From Polyodon spathula (lineage: Eukaryota > Chordata > Actinopteri > Acipenseriformes > Polyodontidae): 64,000 bases of DNA. Under the pieces are notes generated by a model that was not told the origin of the DNA, ran no database searches, and saw only the letters and a list, made by a program, of their open reading frames with translations. A program made the position numbers and the translations under genes. The first letter of the stretch is position 1. Each line of letters opens with the position of its first letter. Below, one piece after another: positions 36,770 to 48,715 of the stretch. The stretch covers positions 46,103,226-46,167,225 of the forward strand of contig NC_054534.1 of NCBI RefSeq assembly GCF_017654505.1, given 5' to 3'.

Positions 36770-38147
36770 TCTGGGACATTGGAAACTTAGAATTGCTGGT
36801 TTCCCTTTTATTTTATTAATAAACAAGGTAAGACCATGTAACAATGTACTTGACAAGCAAGTGTTTTTGTATGTATAATTAAAAGTTGGCAGCTAATTTA
36901 ATTAATTCCCGTGTACTTGAATAAGGTTATATTTTAGTACAATTTCAATTAGTTATTCTCTGCAGTGTAATTAATACATTACTATAACAATTATATTTTG
37001 TCACTCCATTGAGAATATGCTCCTTTATTTATTACTGGTGAGTTAAATTGCTAACAATAATCACAAATCTTATTGTACTAGAAAGAATACTGTAACCACC
37101 AAAGCCATACAATCTATTCGTTTGCTTTAGCTGAACACAGCAATAATGAAGATTGTCTGTTAGTGCCCATTTTGGGAGTTCCCCTTAGTTTATCAATAGA
37201 TACAGGACAACTTAAAATATTTTACCATTGTCACTGTCTGATACTGTAGAGTGAGCTTAGATAAAAAGATGACAATAAAAGTTATCTAGCTACCAGTGAA
37301 GCACCGTATTTAAATTGAAGCAATAGAAAACAAATTAATAAAAAATTGAGTCCTCCAGTTTCTGGAACTATTAGGTCTTTACAAGAGTTCTTTCCTAATT
37401 ATCCACACTGTCATTTTATTTTCAAGACATAAAAAAATTGCTGAAGACATTCAAAAAGTAAACCACTACAGTAGAGAGTCAGTTATCCAAACTAATTGGC
37501 ACTGATTCTAATGACCGGTTTATGTTCCATGCTAGTTAATGTAATGTAGAGGAAACATTTTTTTTATATTCCACGAGATAACAAAATCAAACAGAATGCC
37601 AGAATTATTGCTTTAATCCTTTATGCAATTCACCGAAAATCAGTTGTACAGATATTCACAATGACTTGAACATTGGCATGCTTGAAAATAAATTTTAAAT
37701 GAGTTGTTATTCCAATATACTGCATACGTTCTTGCATTTTTACTATAATGTAATATAATGTTACATTTAGTGTTCATGGGGTGTATTAGGAAATATGTTT
37801 CTAAATACAATTTAATTAGCACTGTAGGATAGATAAATGATTACAATAACAACAACACTTATACAACAACATGATATGACTGTGATCTTTTCTTCAAAGG
37901 TAAAAGTATGGCTTATACTCTTAGAGGTTTTTTTTAAAGAATGTTATTTATTTATTTATTTATTTATTTATTTTGTTTAAACCAGAGACTATTTACACAC
38001 ACGCACACAGATACACAAACAAAACAAAACAAACAAAAATAAAACAAACAAAAAAAAAAAACAGGTGGATCATGTTGTTCTAAATCTCCTATGGAGAATA
38101 TATTTGCCTTATAAACAAAAGGTAACAATCTAATAGCTTTAGCCCTG
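36770..38147 (-). other. Downstream of cplx1; likely 3' UTR near the gene
   Basis: Non-coding sequence following the cplx1 stop codon on the minus strand. The part next to the stop is presumably 3' UTR. A (TTTA)n run at 37937-37972 reads as repeated AATAAA on the gene strand, but which signal is used cannot be told. Confidence 0.4.
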
Positions 38148-38345
38148 TTACTTTTTGAACATGTCTTGGAGGGGACCGGGAAGATATTTCATGACAGTGT
38201 CTAGAATGCTTTCATCCTCCTCCTCTTCTTCAGTGCCACAGCCTGCAGGTATAGCCTTCTTTGGGCGGGTAAGACTCCCCTCTGCTGCCACTTCCATGGC
38301 TGCCTGAGCTTCAGCTTCTTTTTCTTCTCTCTTCTTAATACCGTA
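38148..38345 (-). CDS. cplx1: Complexin-1, last coding exon
   Basis: Complexin is a small cytosolic presynaptic protein that binds the assembled SNARE bundle and controls fusion of synaptic vesicles. This exon gives residues 70-134: [14 protein letters not shown] (end of the SNARE-binding central helix), [15 protein letters not shown], an acidic run, and the membrane-binding C-terminal segment [11 protein letters not shown] before TAA (38150-38148). A TTTCAG acceptor precedes 38345 and the phase is 0, matching the RDK end of the exon at 59566. The lack of a CAAX box excludes complexin-3/4. The GIKKREE and EAQAAME wording is closer to complexin-1 than to complexin-2. Confidence 0.96.
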   Translation of the reverse strand, partial: YGIKKREEKEAEAQAAMEVAAEGSLTRPKKAIPAGCGTEEEEEDESILDTVMKYLPGPLQDMFKK

Positions 38346-39240
38346 CTGAAAGATAGAATTAGAGAAATGTTACAATTTGTATAACATATACTTTAAAATG
38401 GCTCTTCTAGTAGCCATTATTCAGCATGCATATTGGCCCCAAAATGTTGCACAACTGGCAGTCTCACTTATGCAGGAACCAAAACTCACAGATGAGTTCA
38501 GGTCAGGACTGGGGTGCTATCAGCGCTGTGAAAATAAGTTATAATGGATGTAGAATGAAACACTTAAAACAATAGGAACAGCAAAATATTTCCTGTATAA
38601 TATACTACTTTTCTGAAATATTTCCGTAATTTCATAAATATTTTTTTTTTAAAACAGTATATGCAGATTACAATGCTTGTTTGAAACTTTCAGCTGTATA
38701 CTTCCTTTGAAAAAAAAAATATATCAAGGGACTCTAAACTAAAAAGAATGAACTGTAATGCATAGTCATTTTCTGAACAGTGTAAGATTCTACTCTCGTC
38801 CGGTGCTGCTTTGATGGGTTAGCTTTTCTAACCAAGAGTTTCTTGTCAGTTGATTATTACCTGTGAATTAGTGTTTCAGATGGAGAGACACCGATTTTAA
38901 AAAGCAGGCAGACGTGCGCTGTAAACACTATATCAATGTTAGAAAGTCTAGTTGAAAGCGATTAGAAAATCAGTCATGTTGCAGACCAACGTTTACACTG
39001 GGACTCTGTTAGCTCCTGTTAGAATTGTTCACTGGAAGATAGTATATGTAACTTGCTATGATGTATCTAATGGGGATCCAAAGTGGAGGAAATGTGATTC
39101 TAGAATCTAACATTGAACAACACACAAAAAAAAAAAAAAAAAAAAGTTTAAAAAATGGCAGCCTATCAAATACTTTTACCATGAGGGAAAACTGGAGGTA
39201 GGTGAAGAAATGTATAAATGAGAACAGTAAAAAATGTGAT
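38346..39240 (-). other. cplx1 intron, no further feature
   Basis: Start of the 21.2-kb intron, seen from its acceptor side. An A-run lies at 39124-39145. No repeat family recognised. Confidence 0.5.
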
Positions 39241-39557
39241 ACATACAGTATAGGAGATGTCTGATATTTAGAGGACACTACATACAGTATAGGAGAGGTC
39301 TGATATTTGGGGGACACTACATACAGTATAGGAGATGTCTGATATTTGGGGGACACTACATACAGTATAGGAGAAGTCTGATATTTGGGGGATGCTATAC
39401 ATACAGTATAGGAGATGTCTGATATTTGGGGGACACTACATACAGTATAGGAGAAGTCTGATATTTGGGGGACACTACATACAGTATAGGAGAAGTCTGA
39501 TATTTGGGGGATGCTATACATACAGTATAGGAGATGTCTCATATTTGGGAGACATTG
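39241..39557. repeat. 39-bp minisatellite, about 8 copies
   Basis: Units start ACATACAGTATAGGAGA at 39241, 39280, 39319, 39358, 39399, 39438, 39477 and 39518. Spacing is 39,39,39,41,39,39,41: the 41-bp units carry GATGCTAT in place of GACACT. The open frame across it on the minus strand exists only because 39 is divisible by 3. Confidence 0.95.
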
Positions 39558-40588
39558 TTCAATTGTAGAATGGATTGTAGGCTATGGTTGGACCCAATAG
39601 CAGCCTCAGTGTGATATTAGAATGAGATGATTAAGTTTTACAGTTTTATAGTACATGTGAAATCTTTGCATTAAAAGCATATATATACCTGGCCAGGCTC
39701 TAGATGGACACCCCCTAATTCTACTAATCTAGCGTTTCCATTATTTGGTTGATTGTCTTTGATTTAATTAATCTCTGATATATACACTACCCTGTTTTCT
39801 GGAAAATACAGCTGCATGGTTTAGTATTTTTTACTACTGCTCCTCAAGGGTCACAAGCATGAAGACCATGCCAAATTACTTGTAAATTACTACTGATTGT
39901 ATTTATTTGCCTCACTACTGTAAATCCTCAGAAATCAGAAAAGAAACACACTTACTTTGGCAATATGGAATGTAATAGAATCAAAACATTTGAAGCATTA
40001 ACAATATATAATATTAATTAGACTGATATGTGTTTCACAGATTGAACTAGATTACAATACAGCATCAGACAGCTATATAAATTATTCCTTATACTTGGCT
40101 AATTTATTATTATATTTTACACACATTTTGCAAGGTAATCCAATAGTATATATTCTGTTTTACATTTATTAATAAAATATTTCCAAAACAGTTTAATGCA
40201 GTTTTCCACCCTGAATGGACTGACATGCAGCAGTTTAATATCCAACCCCAGCTTTTGTCTTACTGTTAGGAAGTCAAGTTTAATAGTTTACCTGTCAAAT
40301 ATAATACACCCACACAATCTTCTATACTGAGACATATCGTTTTTTGCTGCAAGCCGATGAATTCACACATAAGCTACTGCTTTCTAAAATAAGCCATTTC
40401 AAAAATGTTTTACAAATAGAATAAGGTAGGTGTAATATGTTACTGATGTTGTTTTTTGCAATTCAAATCTACAAGGTTTGAATCAAAAACATAAATTGAA
40501 ATCCAGCGAAAATACATACCAGCTATGTTTTTACATATCACCTATATACATAAAGAATACAGTGCATTGCTTGGGAATGACATGTGAC
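39558..40588 (-). other. cplx1 intron, no further feature
   Basis: AT-rich intronic sequence without recognised repeats or exons. Confidence 0.5.
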
Positions 40589-40948
40589 TGTGACAGAGAC
40601 AAAATGCTTCTTGGTGATAAATCTCCTCCCGACCTGTGAGGGCGCTGGACTGGATGGCCAGACAATTCATTCCCAGGGTTAGGCTGAAGTCGACCATCTA
40701 GAAAGGAGGCGGAGCTACGGTACACTAAATCATCAACCCAGAAGGGAAACGATGTGGCAGCCACGGATTGGAGGACCGGTTGCAATGGTTAACCAAGGGG
40801 GCTTGATTGTTGGTATATAAGGGGACATAGCGAGGTGATCTGTTCCTTTGTTATGGTTAATGTTAATTTCATCAGTATTTTGTTTTTTGTCCTTGTCTTG
40901 AGCACTGCATCACCCCTACACCTGCGCACTACAAACCACTTTGCCACA
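40589..40948 (+). repeat. Shortened solo LTR of the Gmr1-like family
   Basis: Starts TGTGACAG and ends CACTTTGCCACA but is only 360 bp. The promoter part is kept, with GGTATATAAGGGGACATAG at about 40814, while much of the central part before the end is missing. It lies in the cplx1 intron, antisense to the gene. Confidence 0.85.
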
Positions 40949-43181
40949 CAGACAAATGGGCAGTACAACACATTCAAACCTTCAGCCCAACCCTCATGTG
41001 CATAGCACATTTTACAAATAAGATGCTTTTTCAAAAGGTGATATATAATCAATGCTTAAATTGCAACAATGCTGTAAGTCTTTTACTACCCTGAAGTAAA
41101 GCATTCTAGCAGGGAGAAAACTAGGTGGTTTTAAATTCTAATACCTTCTGAAAATAGGGTCTTTCAATATATGTATCACACCATTTACTCAATATGTTAC
41201 ATGTATGATAATGTCTTCTCACCAACTGCGGTTTGTTTTAATATTTACAGTTTCTTAGATGAGTTCAAAGTTCTCTTAGCTTTCCATCTCCACCTGTGGC
41301 ACAGATACCTACAGTTTGGGCCCTCATTTTAACTCCCTCTCAACCAATCAAAGTGTGATACATGACTCATGCATGGAAAATAAGCAATTGAAAAAATTAC
41401 CACAAACACAAACCAAATGAGAAAAATAAAAATATTAAAACAAACAGCAACCATATGGGGTCCAGAAGGACACCTTACCTTTCAGTACAGCTGAATGCTT
41501 ACATTTTTATTCTCCCTGTAGTGTACATCTTGTCTGATCCTCAGCTACTTACAAGGCATTTCTCTAGCTGCCATGCATACCAAAACAAAATACCAAATTG
41601 TCCTTCAGCTGTGCAAGCTTTTTTTTGGTCTTCTGACCAAAATGGTTGCAGCTTTGTTTTTGTATTCAGCAATCAGGAAGGGGTTTCCCATTATCAGAAT
41701 ACTTGCTATTGTCGGTTCATGTGGTTGGTAATTAACCTTACGGCTTACAAGTGAGGCATTTAAAATAGGCCTCCACCTGGCTTAACCAGCCTTTGGTGAG
41801 AGTGTAACCAAAAGAGAAGAACCAGCAAAGCCACTTGCACTATAACACATACTACTATGCAATACTGTATGTTTGAGAATAATTGCTTTTGTCAGTTCAA
41901 GGGGATGGTAATTAACATTATGACTGCCACTCAAATATAATGTATGTGTTCCTGCTGTGCCAGTCTTTATATTCGGTACTCTAGCCAATAAACTTGCCTG
42001 CACTAGGAAGAAAATACATTAGCTTCCACACTGATGTGTGTTATACTTCGATATTTGACCAAAAAAAAAAGTTCCAGAGTCACTGATGTTACAAAACAGA
42101 AAAGATGCCATCCGACCATCAAATCCACACACAATCTCCAATACAACCTATCTTCCAGTAAACTGGATCTGGCTTTGTGAGTGTGCAGAAAAAGCAGGAC
42201 TGAACCCCATCTGTATGCATGAGGAAAGTGAGAATCAACTTTGTGCTAGAGGGACACAGAGACGACAGATATCCAGTCAAGTGTATTGCTTGATGCAAAT
42301 GCACAGAAGTGTAAAATGAAAGCCAGCCCTTCCAAATGGAATGACCTTCACTACTGTACCTAAGCCAACCATGGAGAATTGTCATTGCTCAGCTGATAAA
42401 TCTGTGTTGGGGAGGAGGGGTGCGGCGACGACATATCATTTTTCGGGGGGAGGCTCAATGATCGCAAAAAGTCTACATCTGTTGTAGGTCAGAGCCAGTT
42501 TCATTGAAAGTAGAGTGTCCCAAATGTCAAATCTAGTTCAGGGTTTGGGAGCACAGCAATTGGCTGTTTTGCTTTTTTTCCTTACTGTCCAGTAAGGCTA
42601 ATAGCAAATCCCAGCACAGTCTAATGATAATACATAGGCTGTCAGCTAATTTCCTTAACTATGATGCTGAAAATAAGTCTTGTGAGTCAGGGGTCTAAAA
42701 ATACAGGAGGGCATTACAATTAAGGTGAAGAAATACATATTATAAATTAATTTCAGGAAGTAATGGATGTAGTTTTAAAAGGCCAACAGCTTTTTAAAGA
42801 ATGGCAAACATGATTTCAACTGCAGGCAGACAGTATTGCAATTTAAACTTATAAACACTACTGGAATTTTGACTATTTATATTATAAAAAGTTTGGTTTT
42901 GGTGGTGTAAACGGTACATTTAAAGTTGCATTTACTGTGATTCCACATACTCAATAAATTCCCCGCTTCAGTGCATGATTAAATTATTATTCCTAAAAAA
43001 TGGTATGAACCTTTGGTACCACAGTGGCAATATTTTTTTCATAAGCATAGTATTAGTAGAAACCTGTGTATTTTGGGGGGTGGAGCTGGGGTTCCTCCCA
43101 TGTGTCATACGGTTCTGATGCGTTCCTCATGTGCTGCCATCCTTTCTGCCTTGCGATGGCTTTGGTATACTTTCCCATAAG
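40949..43181 (-). other. cplx1 intron, no further feature
   Basis: No recognised exon or repeat family. 42086-42319 (plus) is open but unlike any protein I know. Confidence 0.45.
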
Positions 43182-43360
43182 GTTCCCTTTCAAAGGAATG
43201 ACAACCATTACTGAATGGGAAGAGCCCTCTCTGACCGCCAATCACTGAGCATATATAAAAAAGCTGCCCTATCAGGGCCCTGCTGCGAGGGGGAAGTCCT
43301 TCCCACCTCCTGCTAAAGAGGGAAGTCCTCAAGGTAGCATATCGCCATTTTCTCTCTGAC
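43182..43360 (+). repeat. Left inverted terminal repeat of DIRS copy B
   Basis: Starts GTTCCCTTTCAAAGGAATG. It matches the reverse complement of 47450-47649 up to CATTTTCTCTCTGAC. Confidence 0.85.
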
Positions 43361-43837
43361 TTACTGAGACAGGTCACAGGTCACAGGTCATTCCTTTGTG
43401 CTTTGTTTGTCCAAATTTGGCTGATTTGTCGGTATAATGCAATCAAATTTAATTTCATCCACGGTAAAATCACGCTTTCAAGCATTATTGAGAGTGCTCC
43501 TGCCTAATTCTCGTGTCAGTTTACTGACTAGAGCTGGTTTCGACCACTCTTTTGAGATTGGTAAGCGGCCATTACTCTCTTTCACTACACAAGGCACAGT
43601 GTAGTTTGCTATACGGGTTGGGAGCTTTTGTGGTGCTGTAAGGAGACCCCGCGGGCCCGCAGTGTCATCCTCTACACCGATTTAATAGGCCACAGCGAAC
43701 CGCCCCCCCAAAAAAAAAAAAAAAAAAAACAGCTCGGGCCTTGTAGCCCTTTTCAAGCCTCAGGACTTTCCTAGCGTGGCTGCGCTTGCCCTTGGCGCCC
43801 ACGCAGACTGAATCGGCTACACAGCCTGGCAACGACC

Positions 43838-44475
43838 GTGCTTCTACCCACCGACTTCAGGCTTGAACCAGAGCCTACCCGGCCCCGAGTGACTCGGCAC
43901 CGGTGTGACCATCTTTGGCGCCGTCTACAACCCGGCAATGACTGCGCTCCCCATCGGCACCGACCTCGCCGCCAACTGACTCGGCACCAACCACTCTTCA
44001 CTGACAGCGCTGCTCTACTACGCCATCCCTGGCCCCGATTGACTTGGCGCCAGTGTGACTATCTTTGGTGCCGTCTACAACCTAGCACCGACCACGCTCC
44101 CCTACGGCACCGTTTGACTCGGCACCAGTGTGACCACCTTCAGCGCCATCTACAGCCCAGGATCGACCGCACCGACCTCGACGAAGACTAACTCGGCACC
44201 GACCGTTCGGCATTGACCACGCTCTCTCTCGGCACCGACCTCGGCATCGATAGACGCGGTACCGACTCATCGGGGTCAGACGTGTCTGACCCAGCCACAG
44301 CCATAGGGCAAGCCACAACAGGGGGTTCCTTTCCGCCCCTGCCACATGTATCACAAAGGGAAGAGTTCCGGGCACTCATGCAGCATGCAGCTGCAGCCAC
44401 GGACATTCCCTGGAGACCGAGGCCGGGGCATAAGAAAGACCCACCCCCTCTCAAGAACAAGGGAGACCGCTCCTG
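43838..44475 (+). pseudogene. DIRS copy B gag remnant with internal deletion
   Basis: Pro/Thr/Arg-rich open pieces occur before reverse transcriptase. At 44409-44412 the sequence jumps from CCACGGACATTCCCTGG to AGACCGAGGCCGG. Copy A has these two stretches 553 bp apart (4639-4642 and 5192-5195), each at a CTGG. The capsid-like part seen in copy A at 4663-5118 is therefore gone, and gag cannot be functional. Confidence 0.7.
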
Positions 44476-44627
44476 ATAGGCCCCAGCTGCCACCAACCCC
44501 CCTCACAACTGGACTGACCAAAGGCAATGACCCATGGCAAGGCGGCACCCAGGACTCCCTGGTGCTATCAACAATGAGACACGGATAAGCTCTACAATTC
44601 CGCTTAGGTCCGCCACCCTTCAAGGGT

Positions 44628-45840
44628 GTGCTCCTGCAGGAGATCGCCAATCAGAAGAACGCTGTGTGCTTGGTAGATGCGAGCGATGCCCTCAGCAGCT
44701 TTTACTCCAGGTACTTCCTGGTGCCCAAGAGAGACGGCGGTTTCAGACCTATTCTGGACCTCAGCATCCTCAATTTGTTCCTCAAACAGAGGAAGTTCAA
44801 TATGTTGACAGCACAGCGTATCCTCCAGTCCATCCAACCGGGCGACTGGTTCACATCGACTCACGTGCAAGATGCCTACTTCCATGTCCCGATCCATCCC
44901 GCGCACAGAAAATATCTGCGCTTCACCTTTCAAGGCAACACGTACGAATTCTGCGAACTGCCATTTTGCCTCTCGCTGGCGTCCTGCACATTTTCAAAGT
45001 GCATGGATGCAGCACTGTCTCCACTCAGGCTGCGGGGTATTCAAATCCTAAATTATCTGGACGATTGGCGAGTTTGCACACATTCCAAAGCATGTGCAGA
45101 GGCACACACAAAACAGGTCATAGATCATGTGACGAAGTTAAGGCTCTCGATACACCAACAGAACAGCAACTTTGTACTGCCTCAGTCCACAGTGCTCCTG
45201 GGGATCAAACTGAACTCTGTGTGCATGCTTGCCTCACTGTCAGAAGACAGGATTGGGTCATTGGAGGGCACACGTTCTCCTACAGGTCAAAATATATCAA
45301 AGGTTGTTGGAGCTGATGGCAGCTGCCTCAAGAATCCTTCCACTAGGGCTGCTGAGAATGCCCGAGATCGGTACCGGCTGGTGCGAGTGTCCAGACAATG
45401 CCGGAAGACACTGGAGTGGTGGCTCCATCCTGGCAATCTGCGCCTCGGATCTCCCCTCGGTTCCCCTCACAGAAGGGAAGTGGTCACTACAGACGCCTGT
45501 AGCCTGGGCTGGGGAGCAGTCTGGAATGGGAGAGGAATAAGAAGTCAGTGAAAGGGACAATGGCAGCAAGCGCACATAAATGCCCAAGAGCTGCAAGCAG
45601 TGAACTTGGCGTTATCTCATTTTCACCAGCAGTTAGTACACAGACATGTGCTGGTCTTGACGGACAATACCACAGTGGTAGCCTACATAAACCACCAAGG
45701 CGGTCTACACTCGCCAGGCCTTCACCAAGCAGCGCACAGACTCCTGTCCTAGACACACAGAAACTTGCCTGTGTGGACAAGAAGGCAGCAGACCTCCTGT
45801 CCAGAAGAGCTCCAGACAGCTCGGAATGGAGACAGTGGTG
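44628..45840 (+). pseudogene. DIRS copy B reverse transcriptase-RNase H
   Basis: Open from 44628 to a TGA at 45549-45551. Motifs: PKRDGGFRPILDLSILN (about 44727), QDAYFHVPIHP (44869), LPFCLSLASCTFSKCMDAAL (44959) and the active-site YLDDW (45054-45068). RNase H begins VTTDACSLGWGAVW (about 45483), then after the stop ELQAV and LVLTDNTTVVAYINHQGG (about 45650), showing the D, E and D of its catalytic set. Both stops fit TGG changed to TGA (45549) and to TAG (about 45750). Otherwise the frame is continuous, indicating a fairly young copy. Confidence 0.9.
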
Positions 45841-46377
45841 AAACAGATTTGGGAGAGGTTTCGTACTGCACGAGATGACCTCTTTGCCACAGCCGAGTCC
45901 ACTCATTGCCCCCTATGGTTCTCCATGGAAAGAGACGGGGGCCCCCTGGGAGTAGACGTGCTAGCTCACCCCTGGCCACAGGGGCTTTTGAATGCGTTCC
46001 CTCCGCTACCATTATTACCCCTGACACTAGAGAGGATCAGGGTGGAGAAAGAACAGGTTTCGCTGGTTGCACCCAGATGGCCAAGACGCCCCTGGTTTGC
46101 TCGCCTCTCCGACATGTTGTTGGGTCAGCCGTTGGCAGCTCCTGCTGCGGAAGGACCACCTGAGCCAAGAGAAGGGGCTATTATGATACCCAAACCCAGC
46201 TCAGCTCCAACTCTGGGTCTGGCCATTGAACGGAGCTGTCTAGTCAGACGAGGTTTGCCAAATGCAGTAGTAGAAACACTACAGTCTGCTAGGGCACCGA
46301 GCACTAGAGCCCAAATGGAAAGTTTTCCAAGACTGGTGCATTTCCGAAGGTCACGATCCTGTGACCTGCCCTATTGA
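45826..46377 (+). pseudogene. DIRS copy B linker between RNase H and recombinase
   Basis: 183 open codons with IWERFRTARDDLFATAEST, CPLWFS, HPWPQGLLNAFPPLPLLPLT and SLVAPRWPRRPWF. This conserved DIRS segment follows RNase H and precedes the recombinase; its role is not established. It runs to within a few bases of the recombinase core-binding region. Confidence 0.75.
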
Positions 46378-46379
46378 GA

Positions 46380-47246
46380 CTATATTAACCTTCTTACAAC
46401 ACCTGTTTGACACAGGAAAATAAGCGTCCACTTTGAAGGTATACCTGGCAACAATATCAGTGTGCCACGACAAAATTGACTCAGTGTCTCCTGGGGCACA
46501 TTTCCTGGCATTGCAATTATTAAAGGGGCTCGGAGGCTTCGTCCTCCCATGAAATGTTTGGTCCACAAGTGGGATCTAGAACTGGTACTGCGGGTCCTTA
46601 TGGGTCCCCCATTCAAGCCCATGGCGTCAGCAGAACTGCACCCTGTTTCCCTGAAGGTGGCGTTTTTAATAGCCATTACGTCTGCCAGACGAGTAAGTGA
46701 GCTTCATGCAGTGTCCATCGATGACACATGTATGGCTTTCACTGGAAATGATTTGCGGATAATATTAAGAACAAATCCAGCCTTTTTGCCAAAGGTGGTA
46801 TCTTCATTCCATATTAACCAACCAGTGGTTTTGGAAACTTTCAGACCTCTCCCACACGAGTCAGAGGAGGTCCGTAGACAGCATACGCTTTGCCCAGCTC
46901 GGGCTCTGAGCTGTTACCTGGATAGGATGGCATCCTGGAGACAGTCCAACCAGCTGTTTGTCTATATGGGTCCCGCTCTAGAGGTCAGGCCCTATCGAAG
47001 CAAAGTCTAGCGCACTTGGTGGCTGATGCTACACGCTTGGTGTATGAACAGACGGACTCGTCCTTACCAGGGGACATTACGGCCCATTCTACCAGGGGCC
47101 AGGCAACTTCGTGGGCTTTCCTTCATGGTGCCTCCTTAGATAAACTATGCAATGCTGCTACATGGACAGGTAGTCAGACATTTGCACGTTTTTACCGCCT
47201 TGATGTTGCAAACCGGGAGAGACTCTCTCTGGCAGCATGTCCTTAG
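46380..47246 (+). pseudogene. DIRS copy B tyrosine recombinase
   Basis: Core-binding part: TFLQHLFDTGK, a TAA stop at about 46422, then STLKVYLATISVCHDKID. The catalytic domain carries the first Arg in ITSARRVSELHAVS (about 46670-46710), the H-x-x-R box HSTRGQATSWAF (about 47080) and the tyrosine region WTGSQTFARFYRLD (about 47165). The frame changes near 46970, where copy A has GTCTGCTATGGG and copy B one base fewer. This enzyme takes the place of integrase and inserts the circular DNA copy. Confidence 0.9.
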
Positions 47247-47330
47247 GCATCATGTGGGCTCTGAGGCTATCGCCGTGAGGCTGTACTGTTGGTAATCTGG
47301 AGCCACGAGAGCTTTGGTACAGCTTCCCAT

Positions 47331-47414
47331 TTGGTAATTGTTGTCATTCCTTGAAAGGGAACGTTAGGTTATTACCATAACCCTGGTTCCCTGAAAGAGA
47401 ATGACAACCATTAC
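47331..47414. repeat. Internal complementary region of DIRS copy B
   Basis: The left half is complementary to this copy's own left end (CATTCCTTGAAAGGGAAC) and the right half (GTTAGGTTATTACCATAACC) to its right end. The junction GGAAC|GTTAGG is the same as in copy A. Confidence 0.88.
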
Positions 47415-47449
47415 CCTTCGAGGTCGTGTCCCCGGGTGACTTCTGATTT

Positions 47450-47649
47450 CGAAAGAAAATCGCGATATGCTACTATGAGGATGTACCTCTTCAGCAGGAG
47501 GTGGGAGGGACTTCCCCCTCACAGCAGGGCCCTAATAGGGCAGTTTTTTTTTATATTTGCTCAGTGATTGACGGTCAGAGAGGGCTCTTCCCATTCGGTA
47601 ATGGTTGTCATTCTCTTTCAGGGAACCAGGGTTATGGAAATAACCTAAC
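47450..47649 (-). repeat. Right inverted terminal repeat of DIRS copy B
   Basis: Complement of the left repeat, plus an outer arm to ATAACCTAAC at 47649. The arm is also encoded in the internal complementary region. Confidence 0.85.
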
Positions 47650-47843
47650 GTTACTTACTGTAACCCTGGCTAAACTGGACATGTTTGTCCGACATAAGGA
47701 GGTGTCAGGTTTAAAAACAATACAATAAAATCGCACACACATACGTATATAGCGCTCAATGCATTTTAAATGTAAACCATTGCACTGACATAATACTAAT
47801 GTGTTTTGCATAGACTGCACATTACATTATTTAAAAATATTAA

Positions 47844-48000
47844 TCCTTTAAGGATACTAAAGGGGCTTCTAGGACCACGATTGTGTAAATACGATAAAAA
47901 AAAGCACTTTGTTTTGATGACTTACAGGGCCATTGTACTTTGCAGTCCAGGCTTGAAACACATATCAATAGACAGGGGAGGGACTGCACGCAGTAACCCC
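47844..48000 (+). repeat. TTAA-adjacent interspersed repeat, copy 2
   Basis: Follows TTAA (47840-47843) with TCCTTTAAGGATAC and matches 25689-25860 in the same orientation. The right end is not recognised. Confidence 0.6.
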
Positions 48001-48282
48001 CTTACTGCGTGCTTTGTACACCTGCTGTATTCACTAACCAGTGGCGGGCAACTTAGCGAGTGGGGAAAAAAAAAAAAAAACGTGCGGAAAAGTACTGCAT
48101 TTGAGTCATTTAAATATAATGAATAATGTAAATGTGTGGAAATGTATGCAGATTACGTCACAAAATACCACGACGGAGGTATTTGATATGCAAACCATAT
48201 TCATTTAAGGGCTCTAACTTTACTAGATACCTCAGCATGTGTTAAAAGTACCGCTTATTGAAACAAGGCGGCATCACAGAAT

Positions 48283-48420
48283 CAGCAGAAGAGTTGCACA
48301 GGAGAGCAAGAAGAAGAGTCAGGGAGAGAGTATTTCGGACAAGGCAGACGTTACTAGAGCTGTGTGAGGAGCAGGTAATTACTAGGTACAGATAGAGCAC
48401 AGATCATACTAGGCTTATAT
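48283..48420 (+). pseudogene. Harbinger-type transposase, N-terminal fragment
   Basis: One frame reads ELHRRARRRVRERVFRTRQT then LLELCEEQVITRYR. This resembles the start of PIF/Harbinger transposases (basic R-rich stretch, then a short acidic segment and a YR pair). No downstream catalytic part is attached. Confidence 0.4.
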
Positions 48421-48715
48421 GTAGGGCCCCAGAAAATTCACAATATCACGAATTTCACAGAAATCCTGTATCGGACTGCCTACCATGAAAATATGCATTT
48501 TTTTTTTTTTTACACAGCGTCAATGCTGTGCATTTGGTTACTACGGCAATGGAGTCAAACAAATACCAGCTTCATGATTGGTGAACTCGTCATTCTGTAC
48601 AGACATAACATGCAAGTCAGAAGCAGGAAGTTTAAAATGGTTGTTGAAATGATGATTTATTAGCTTGCAGTGTATGATTAACATAAAAAATGCAGACACT
48701 GACTAATCAAAAAAA
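48421..48715. other. No recognised feature
   Basis: Short intronic spacer with a T-run (about 48497-48511). Confidence 0.4.

Larger units (their letters stand above)
43182..47649 (+). mobile_element. DIRS-1-like retrotransposon, copy B
   Basis: The 4.5-kb element has inverted terminal repeats (43182-43360 against 47450-47649), a shortened gag, reverse transcriptase with RNase H, tyrosine recombinase and an internal complementary region (47331-47414). It is better preserved than copy A: reverse transcriptase is open for 307 codons with an intact LDD box, and all recombinase catalytic blocks are present. It still has two TGG-to-stop changes in RNase H, one stop before the recombinase and one 1-nt deletion within it. 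It lies in the cplx1 intron, antisense to the gene. Confidence 0.94.

Noticed and set aside
39009..39542. 177-codon open frame on the minus strand
   Set aside because: It reads through the 39-bp minisatellite; repeats of a 13-residue unit come from the repeat length, not from selection for a protein.
39241..39557. CRISPR-like direct repeats
   Set aside because: Units are contiguous with no spacers, and the genome is vertebrate.
43182..47649. Copy B as an active, autonomous DIRS element
   Set aside because: The gag deletion, two stops in RNase H, one stop before and a frameshift within the recombinase rule this out for this copy.
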